Source: Dehalococcoidia bacterium UBA2991
GTDB lineage: Bacteria; Chloroflexota; Dehalococcoidia; Tepidiformales; Tepidiformaceae
Length of the DNA: 64,000 bases
Assembly: GCA_002346645.1 (NCBI GenBank)
Contig: DEAD01000012.1
Location: 1 to 64,000 of the forward strand
Direction: 5' to 3'
Every line of letters begins with the position of its first letter. Within the stretch, counting starts at the first letter, position 1. The position numbers and the translations under genes are program-made. Below are positions 58,210 through 64,000 of the stretch, in pieces. The notes under the pieces were generated by a model. The model was not told the DNA's origin, made no database searches, and saw only the letters and a program-made list of their open reading frames with translations.

Positions 58210-61200
58210 ATGTCTAGTCGGGTTGTAATTCGTCGCAGGCTTCGCGCTCGTCGCGATAACAGTAAGCGTAACGGGTTGCCAGGTTGGGCAATTGCCCTAC
58301 TTTTTATTGGTTTTATCGCCTCTGCCACTGTAGCTGCAGGGGCGGGAAGTGTCTTCGCGGTTTACCAGCATTATTCCAGCGACTATGTCCCTATCGAGGA
58401 TTTACTAATCGAAAGACAGGTAGGAATAACACGTATTTACGATCGCACAGGGCAAGTAGAGCTGGGCGTCCTGACGAATCCGAACCAGCAGCTACTGCAT
58501 CCCGTGAAGCTGGAAGACATTTCGCAAAGCATGATCGATGCAACTGTTTCTACGGAAGACAATGATTTCTGGACTCACCCTGGGGTGAACTATCGGGGAC
58601 TTGCAAGGGCAGCCTGGGAAAATTACATAGGGGGCAGTATCGGTAGTGGAACCGGTGGGTCTTCGATTACACAGCAGCTAATTAAGAACGTGTACATCTG
58701 TGGGAGCCTGACTGACCTCGATAACCCCTGCGTTGCGGAGCGCACCCTGGATCGAAAGCTACGAGAAATTGCTTACGCGATAGAACTGGAGCAGGACTAT
58801 GGAAAGGAGCAGATTCTTACCTGGTACCTGAACCAAATTTCATATGCCGACCGCTATGTGGGAGTACAGGCTGCTGCTGAAGGTTATTTCCGAAAGGACG
58901 CAGCAGATCTCACTCTGGCAGAGGGAGCAATGCTGGCTGGTATTCCTGCCTTTCCTACGCTATACCATCCTCGGCTCAACTGCCTACGAGGCCAAGACAA
59001 CACCTGCATTCTAGATGTGCTCGGACGCATGACGGTTGGGGGAGATGCAAAGGCGCGACAAGAGGCGGTGATAGACCTCATGATTGCGCACGGATGGCTA
59101 ACCTATTCCGAGGGCCAGGACGCTAAGGCAGAGATACTTTTTGTGTATCCCGCTGCAACAACAGCTGCACAAGATGCCTCTGCTTTTATCGATAACCAGG
59201 TGGAACCACGACTAGTTCGCATGTGCGAGGCAGGGCTTTTACCTAAGTTGGAGAACGTGTCCGACTGCGTAACCAGTGTTCATAGCGCTGGCTGGACTGT
59301 TCGCACCACGCTGGACTGGAAGGCCACGCAGGATGCGCTTTCCCTAGCACGGGCAGCTATCGAGCGGGGCTTGGAGGCTGGGTGCGAGTGCCATAACGCG
59401 GCAGTCGTGACGATTGAACCCGAAACAGGCGAGATACTGGTTTATGCACCCAATCGAGATCCTTCAGATACCGCTGACCCTCGTGTGGCAGGCAACGTAG
59501 ACCAGTTGGTAGAGATCAACCAGCCAGGCTCCGCCTTAAAGCCAGCGGTATATCTAGCCTGGTTCGAGTATGCGAACAAGGTACCGATGAGCATCCTTTG
59601 GGATACCAATCCAATGGAGCTAGAAGGAACAGAGGTTGAGATAGTCAATCCTCGTCCGAAACCGCGGACAGAAGGGTTGATCACCGCGAGGGCGGCACTT
59701 GGTGGCTCCCAGAATGTACCTGCGTATCGGGCTGCTCAGGAAGCTGGAATTCAAAATGTGATCACCATGGCGAAGCTTCTGGGGATCACCACTATTCAAC
59801 AGGAGTTTGATCCAACTTTCGTCTCCCATTTAGACATCTATTACGGGGCCTCGATTGCGACGGGTGGAGCCAATATTCGTGCTGTTGATATGGCTTACAT
59901 GAACGCAACAATTGCAAACATGGGTGTCATGGTAGGCGTACCCCATCATGCAACTGCAGTGGCGCCAGACACACTGAATAACACGGCATTCGATGAAGGT
60001 GTGGATTATGAGAATGCCCTTCAGCAGAAGCTGGACTTCCAGCGGGGACATTTAAGGCTGCCAGGTACAAGGCCTCTTGATCCGGTAGTGGTTTTAGAAG
60101 TGCGCGATATCAACGGCCAAGTCATTTTCCAGCACGAAGGTCCTCAACGGATCCGGATGGTTGATGCAGGGAGCGTGTGGCTTCTCCATAGCGTCATGTC
60201 GGACTGCAAAGCGCGCTTCATTATCTGGGGTTGCGGGGCCAGCAATGAGGACACTCTGCTAGACACATTTGTGAATGGGGAGAAGCTTCCGACCGGGATA
60301 AAGACTGGAACCCAGCAGGGTCCATTGGACTCGGAAGATACGTTGGAAACCTGGGTGAATGGATATTCACGACATGCTGCCACTGCGGTGTGGGTTGGGA
60401 ACGCTACAAATGAGCTTGTAATAGATGGACGCAGCGGGGGCTATGCCTCTGCCCGCACTACTCTATGGCTTTTCAAAAATTGGATGGGGGACTTCCATAG
60501 TTATTTGCTAGACAAGAGCCGAATAGAAGCAGTCCTGGATTTTGTCGAGCTTCAGCCTGAGAACGTGGAACTTACCGACTTCAATACTCCTACGACGGAC
60601 CGTCAACTTGAAGGTGGATGCGATCAGGTTGTTCAAGCTTGGGTGCGAAAGGATGTCGAATACGATGAGATTTGTGAGCCAGCGATCATTGATACCCGCA
60701 ATGGCCTGCTTGCCTCTAGTAAGACACCGCTCCGATTTCGGGAAGCCCAGCGTTTCGTGACACTTCCCGAATGGAAGCCCGACCTTGCTATCAAGTTAGT
60801 TGAAGATCCGCCCAAGGATCTTGAGGTGTTTATTCCCCTGATGCCAGAGGAGCCCAGTACTGGACTTAACGCGGTCGAAATCATCGTTCCGTTTCATAGT
60901 GCTGAGGTGGAACTGGGGGCCAATGTTTTTGGGACTGTAAATACGGCCCGTTTAACGGAATGGCTATTGGAGATTGGTCCAGGAGCTAACCCGACCGAAG
61001 GGGAATGGATTGAGTTGGCATCGGGCTGTGTCAATATGGAAAATGCCAACCTGGGCATAATCGAACTTGAAGATAGGAACTTTGCACCGCGTGTTTATAC
61101 CCTTCGACTGACGGCCAAGCAGGGCCTATTAGCACCCTTGAGAGCGACAGTCCTAGTGAACCTGTCTGAAGGTTCGGGGAACCGGGGAATCAATCGTGGT

Positions 61201-61269
61201 CTACCGCAGCAGCCAGACTTCAATTGCGAGGAGCCTCCTGAGCCATTGGAGCCAGGAGAAGAAGAGTAG
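58210..61269 (+). CDS. Class A penicillin-binding protein (transglycosylase-transpeptidase)
   Basis: The 1019-residue protein has an N-terminal basic tail, one TM segment (about residues 27-50), and a GT51 transglycosylase domain: TEDNDFWTHPGV, GSSITQQLIKNVY, RKLREIAYAIELE. The transpeptidase has the catalytic SxxK in NQPGSALKPAVYL (about residue 441-444) and a KTG motif in GIKTGTQQG (about 700). A C-terminal region of about 150 residues after the PBP fold is beta-rich with no recognised name. Such an enzyme builds peptidoglycan and implies the organism has a wall. Start ATG 58210 lacks a clear ribosome site. Confidence 0.95.
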   Translation: MSSRVVIRRRLRARRDNSKRNGLPGWAIALLFIGFIASATVAAGAGSVFAVYQHYSSDYVPIEDLLIERQVGITRIYDRTGQVELGVLTNPNQQLLHPVKLEDISQSMIDATVSTEDNDFWTHPGVNYRGLARAAWENYIGGSIGSGTGGSSITQQLIKNVYICGSLTDLDNPCVAERTLDRKLREIAYAIELEQDYGKEQILTWYLNQISYADRYVGVQAAAEGYFRKDAADLTLAEGAMLAGIPAFPTLYHPRLNCLRGQDNTCILDVLGRMTVGGDAKARQEAVIDLMIAHGWLTYSEGQDAKAEILFVYPAATTAAQDASAFIDNQVEPRLVRMCEAGLLPKLENVSDCVTSVHSAGWTVRTTLDWKATQDALSLARAAIERGLEAGCECHNAAVVTIEPETGEILVYAPNRDPSDTADPRVAGNVDQLVEINQPGSALKPAVYLAWFEYANKVPMSILWDTNPMELEGTEVEIVNPRPKPRTEGLITARAALGGSQNVPAYRAAQEAGIQNVITMAKLLGITTIQQEFDPTFVSHLDIYYGASIATGGANIRAVDMAYMNATIANMGVMVGVPHHATAVAPDTLNNTAFDEGVDYENALQQKLDFQRGHLRLPGTRPLDPVVVLEVRDINGQVIFQHEGPQRIRMVDAGSVWLLHSVMSDCKARFIIWGCGASNEDTLLDTFVNGEKLPTGIKTGTQQGPLDSEDTLETWVNGYSRHAATAVWVGNATNELVIDGRSGGYASARTTLWLFKNWMGDFHSYLLDKSRIEAVLDFVELQPENVELTDFNTPTTDRQLEGGCDQVVQAWVRKDVEYDEICEPAIIDTRNGLLASSKTPLRFREAQRFVTLPEWKPDLAIKLVEDPPKDLEVFIPLMPEEPSTGLNAVEIIVPFHSAEVELGANVFGTVNTARLTEWLLEIGPGANPTEGEWIELASGCVNMENANLGIIELEDRNFAPRVYTLRLTAKQGLLAPLRATVLVNLSEGSGNRGINRGLPQQPDFNCEEPPEPLEPGEEE

Positions 61270-61281
61270 ACGGACTTTCTA

Positions 61282-62202
61282 TTAGCGGAAGCGCGTTCCT
61301 AATTGCAATCCTATCTCGGTAGCCCATTCGCCGGCGTTAACCTTGCGAGCGTTTTGTGGCTGTACTCGCTTTACGTGGAGAACACCCCCGTTAAGCCGTA
61401 GGTCTATCCCGTCCTCTTGGATGCGAAGAACGGCTCCAGGCATGCCTGCTTCGTTGGTTAGAGAAAGACTACAGTCGAAAATTCCGAGGCGTTCACCTCC
61501 ACGCATCGTCGTCCAGGAACCGGGCTGTGGGTTACAACCACGGATGCGGTTATAGACCTGCTGAGCTGGTTCATACCATCGGATTCTTGCGTGATTTTCG
61601 TTGCAGGGGGGCTCATAGGTGGAAACAGAGTGGTCTTGTTCAATACGAGGTGCATCTTGAGCCTTTACGAGAGATACAGCTTCCGCCATCGCATCCACAC
61701 CCATAGGAAAAAGTTTGTCGAAGTAAAGAGAGCCCAGGGTGTCTTCTGGTCCGATGTCGCACTGTTTTTGGAGGAGGATGGGGCCAGTATCCATGTCCTC
61801 GTCTGGCCAAAAGATACTGAGCCCAGTCTTGGTGCGGCCCAAAATAATTGGCCAGTTCATGGCTGAGGAACCACGGTGAAGGGGCAATAGGCTAGGGTGA
61901 TATTGGATGGTGCCCTGTTTAGGAGTATTCAGTACTTGCGCGGGGAGCATCTCAGTGACAAAAGCCATCACTCCTAGTTCAGCATCAGCTGCCTGCCATT
62001 TAGTAAGGCCCTCCGCTCCTTTGAGCGCTGCAGTGTCGATAGGAGTTAAGCCCGCTTCGGCTGCTGCCTCCCAAAGGGGGTCTGGCCGTGCTCCATCCTG
62101 CGGCTCTGGAGCAGAAGCAGCGACGATTTCAATCCCATCCTCGAGGAGTCGCTTCAGGACTGCTTCACCAAAGGGAGCCTGACCGATTATTGAGACCCGC
62201 AT
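61282..62202 (-). CDS. Formyltransferase, Fmt/10-formyl-THF hydrolase-like
   Basis: The 306-residue protein resembles the N-terminal hydrolase domain of 10-formyltetrahydrofolate dehydrogenase and methionyl-tRNA formyltransferase. The active-site segment reads QYHPSLLPLHRGSSAMNWPI, and the Asp-bearing DEDMDTGPILLQ is nearby; the C-terminal OB-like domain is complete. Conservation of LGSLYFDKLFPMGVDAMAEAV is closer to the ALDH1L1-type domain than to Fmt. A role in formylating Met-tRNA is still possible. Start ATG 62202 has an AGGGGGTGG ribosome site. Confidence 0.85.
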   Translation of the reverse strand: MRVSIIGQAPFGEAVLKRLLEDGIEIVAASAPEPQDGARPDPLWEAAAEAGLTPIDTAALKGAEGLTKWQAADAELGVMAFVTEMLPAQVLNTPKQGTIQYHPSLLPLHRGSSAMNWPIILGRTKTGLSIFWPDEDMDTGPILLQKQCDIGPEDTLGSLYFDKLFPMGVDAMAEAVSLVKAQDAPRIEQDHSVSTYEPPCNENHARIRWYEPAQQVYNRIRGCNPQPGSWTTMRGGERLGIFDCSLSLTNEAGMPGAVLRIQEDGIDLRLNGGVLHVKRVQPQNARKVNAGEWATEIGLQLGTRFR

Positions 62203-62233
62203 GTCCAAACCACCCCCTAAATCGATTGCGCTA

Positions 62234-62268
62234 ACACGAGCCTACACCAGAGGGGTAGGCGAGCGTGT
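62234..62268. promoter_or_regulatory. Imperfect hairpin upstream of the formyltransferase gene
   Basis: ACACG-GCCTAC and GTAGGC-CGTGT form two stacked stems (5 and 6 bp) with a 9-nt loop; small unpaired bases lie between. It lies 32 nt upstream of the formyltransferase start on the minus strand. Its role is unknown: operator or leader structure. Confidence 0.25.
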
Positions 62269-62430
62269 AAGGAGCTTCTAGGTCTACACTCGGAATACGA
62301 TGCTGAAGCGTCCATTGCTCCGAGGAATGTTGCTGGGCGGCGCTTAGGCCTCCCTCTTGTGTCAGGAAAACAACACCAGTAACCACCGAAGGTCGGCTAT
62401 TCTTCCGCCCCGCTTATCTGGAGATTCCCA

Positions 62431-62913
62431 ATGGTTTGTGTCGAACCAGCTCTCTTAAGTGATACCGATGCCATTTATGCGCTGATCGATCATTGGGCCC
62501 AGCGTGGGGAAATGCTGGAACGTCCCCATGGCTATATCCGTGAAGCCATTGGTGATTTCAAGGTTGCTCGCGAAGATGGAGAGATTGTGGCGTGTGGTTC
62601 TCTCCATGTAATGGGCTCTGATCTTGCGGAAATACGGGCCCTTGCCGTTCGTGAAGACCAGCATGGGAAAGGGGTAGGAGCAGCTGTAGTAGAAGCTTGC
62701 GTTGAGGAAGGGAGAGGTAACGGTATCGAACGAGTATTTGCTCTCACCTATCAGCCAGGCTTCTTTGAGCGCCAAGGCTTCGTCCTTGCAAACGTGATGG
62801 ATTTTCCCGAGAAGGTTTGGACTGAGTGTCTTCGTTGCCCATTCGTTACTAACTGTCGTGAGATTGCAGTCGTACGAGATCTTGGTCTTGAGGCTGAAGC
62901 CCCTGCCTCTTAG
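62431..62913 (+). CDS. GNAT N-acetyltransferase (ArgA-like)
   Basis: The 160-residue GNAT domain has the acetyl-CoA loop with VREDQHGKGVGAAVVEA. The pattern resembles free-standing N-acetylglutamate synthase (ArgA-type) GNAT domains: RPHGYIREAIGDF near the start and YQPGFFERQGF later. It has a GGAG ribosome site. Its stop overlaps the convergent thiamine enzyme by 4 nt. Arginine-pathway involvement is an inference only. Confidence 0.85.
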   Translation: MVCVEPALLSDTDAIYALIDHWAQRGEMLERPHGYIREAIGDFKVAREDGEIVACGSLHVMGSDLAEIRALAVREDQHGKGVGAAVVEACVEEGRGNGIERVFALTYQPGFFERQGFVLANVMDFPEKVWTECLRCPFVTNCREIAVVRDLGLEAEAPAS

Positions 62914-64000
62914 TAGCGGGAGATATCAATCTCCTTCTCTGTGATGAACTCAAGCAGGGCGGGCACACCTGCTTGAGTCTGGGCAATACCCCGCTTGATA
63001 GCAGGGATAATGTCGTTTGCATTGGTGACACGCTCTCCGTAGCCGCCGAAGGCTTTTGCCATGTCTGCATAGTTCCCACTAATGTCGGTGCTTCGGTATT
63101 TCTCGGTTGCCGCTTGCATGATGGGAAGTTCAATCGCCATAGAAAAGTTGTTAAGCAGGACAGAAAGGATTGGAATGCGCTCACGGACGGCTGTTTCAAA
63201 GTCCATGCCAGTAAAGCCGATAGCAGCGTCACCCCAGACATTGATGCAGAGCTTGTCGGGACGCGCCAGCTTGGCGCCCATCGCGTAACCGAGGCCTGTC
63301 CCGAGTTGAGTGGTCTTACCCCACCCGATATAGCTAAGCGGAGTGCGGCTTTCCCAGAATGGTGAGAGCTGATCCCTTGGGCTACCAGCATCGTGAGTGA
63401 TGATGGTGTTCTCAACCTCGACAGTGTTAAACAAATCCCAGATGACACGGTAGGGGGATAGCGGTGAGTCTTCGCAAGTAAGCTTTGGCATCCACTCATC
63501 AAGCCAATCTTTTTTCATGGCTGCGATGCGCTGGGTGATGTTGGTTCGTGAAGTTGTTACACCACCGAGCTCGGAGAGCAGGGCAGAAAGTGTTAGCTGT
63601 GCATCCCCGATAAGGGCATACGCCGAAGTGACATCTTTGTTGATGTCTGAGGGATCGAGGGTGGCATGGATGATTGTTTTCCCTTTAGGCATGGCAATGC
63701 CGAAGCCTGTAGCTGCAAAACTACAGCCGATACCGAAGATGACATCAGCATCATGAAGGAACTCATGGACGGCACGGGGAACAGCACGGCCGCCGGAGCC
63801 GAGTGAGAGAGGGTGGTCTTCGGGGAAAGCGCTCTTACCTTGAAGGCTAGTGGTGACGGGGATTTGCAACTGTTCTGCCAGTTCACGTAACTCTTTCCAG
63901 GCTTTTGCGTAGTGGACTCCTTGGCCTGCATAAATGATGGGTCGTTCTGCGTTTTGGAGGATCTCCGCCACGGTGGCTACATCCTCTGGATCGGGACCGG
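62910..64000 (-). CDS. Thiamine-diphosphate-dependent enzyme (acetolactate-synthase-like), 5' end beyond the window
   Basis: The visible 363 codons, in frame from the right edge, hold the central and C-terminal domains of a TPP enzyme. The central FAD/ADP-like domain opens with ERPIIYAGQGV; the C-terminal TPP-binding motif reads GDAAIGFTGMDF, a GDA variant of GDG, with NNF closing it. Such proteins include acetolactate synthase, oxalyl-CoA decarboxylase and related lyases. The N-terminal PYR domain is outside. A possible GTG at 63971 is internal, not the true start. Confidence 0.85.
   Translation of the reverse strand, partial: GPDPEDVATVAEILQNAERPIIYAGQGVHYAKAWKELRELAEQLQIPVTTSLQGKSAFPEDHPLSLGSGGRAVPRAVHEFLHDADVIFGIGCSFAATGFGIAMPKGKTIIHATLDPSDINKDVTSAYALIGDAQLTLSALLSELGGVTTSRTNITQRIAAMKKDWLDEWMPKLTCEDSPLSPYRVIWDLFNTVEVENTIITHDAGSPRDQLSPFWESRTPLSYIGWGKTTQLGTGLGYAMGAKLARPDKLCINVWGDAAIGFTGMDFETAVRERIPILSVLLNNFSMAIELPIMQAATEKYRSTDISGNYADMAKAFGGYGERVTNANDIIPAIKRGIAQTQAGVPALLEFITEKEIDISRY

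Overview
The window (64 kb, roughly 53% GC by eye) is chromosomal DNA of a free-living, aerobic, heterotrophic bacterium. It holds about 65 protein genes, almost all intact and tightly packed, and one tRNA gene. No phage, transposase, integrase, CRISPR array or rRNA was seen. Gene content suggests Chloroflexota, possibly the marine SAR202/Dehalococcoidia-like branch. The hints are a PDZ/radical-SAM DUF512 protein, a luciferase-like monooxygenase, paired CaiB CoA-transferases, HyuA/HyuB, several acyl-CoA enzymes and many apparently leaderless genes. This is inference from gene families, not a phylogeny. A class A penicillin-binding protein indicates that peptidoglycan is made.

Layout. 1-8 kb: catabolic accessory genes (truncated crotonase, two SDR dehydrogenases, DHA2 drug exporter with a CoxG-like protein, type 2 malate/lactate dehydrogenase, DinB protein, luciferase-like oxidoreductase, an unknown possible nuclease-fold protein). 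8-11.5 kb: mfd. 11.5-22.1 kb: a minus-strand Fe-S and redox block running sufR-sufC-sufB-sufD-sufS-sufU-sufT, then a Fur-family regulator coupled to glcD-glcE-glcF. 22.3-28 kb: tRNA-queuosine mannosyltransferase, a HAD protein, an unknown 140-aa protein, and a biotin-dependent carboxyltransferase trio (12S-like, 5S-like and biotinyl subunits). 28-32 kb: tRNA-Ala(CGC), a small zinc-finger protein, rimM-khpA-rpsP-ffh, gapA. 32-37.4 kb: HAD hydrolase, MocA-like transferase, ferredoxin, DUF512 protein, plsC, and a fused pseudouridine synthase-cytidylate kinase. 37.5-41.3 kb: zinc alcohol dehydrogenase and two overlapping CaiB-type CoA transferases. 41.3-48 kb: LysM lipoprotein, membrane protein, hyuB-hyuA-uvrC. 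48-53.7 kb: enoyl-CoA hydratase, an apparent selenocysteine peroxiredoxin, acyl-CoA dehydrogenase, the queuosine-precursor transporter and QueF, NAD(P)HX epimerase, cobalamin adenosyltransferase, two small zinc proteins. 53.7-64 kb: acyl-CoA dehydrogenase, aminotransferase, gatC-gatA, a large PBP, a formyltransferase, an N-acetyltransferase and a truncated thiamine-diphosphate enzyme.

The strongest discovery is at 48771-49232. A peroxiredoxin frame is interrupted by an in-frame TGA exactly where the peroxidatic cysteine belongs (PxxxTxxC becomes PxxxTxxU). The frame stays open to a normal family length, the protein has no Cys codon at all, and a strong RNA hairpin follows the TGA. This is best read as a selenoprotein.

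Other points of note. Seven genes have a -10-like hexamer 6-9 nt before the start codon and no Shine-Dalgarno, indicating leaderless transcription. rimM has no ATG/GTG/TTG start. There are candidate operators at sufR, the Fur-family gene and the queuosine transporter. The rluB-cmk fusion and an offset catalytic Asp in one CaiB subunit also deserve a check.
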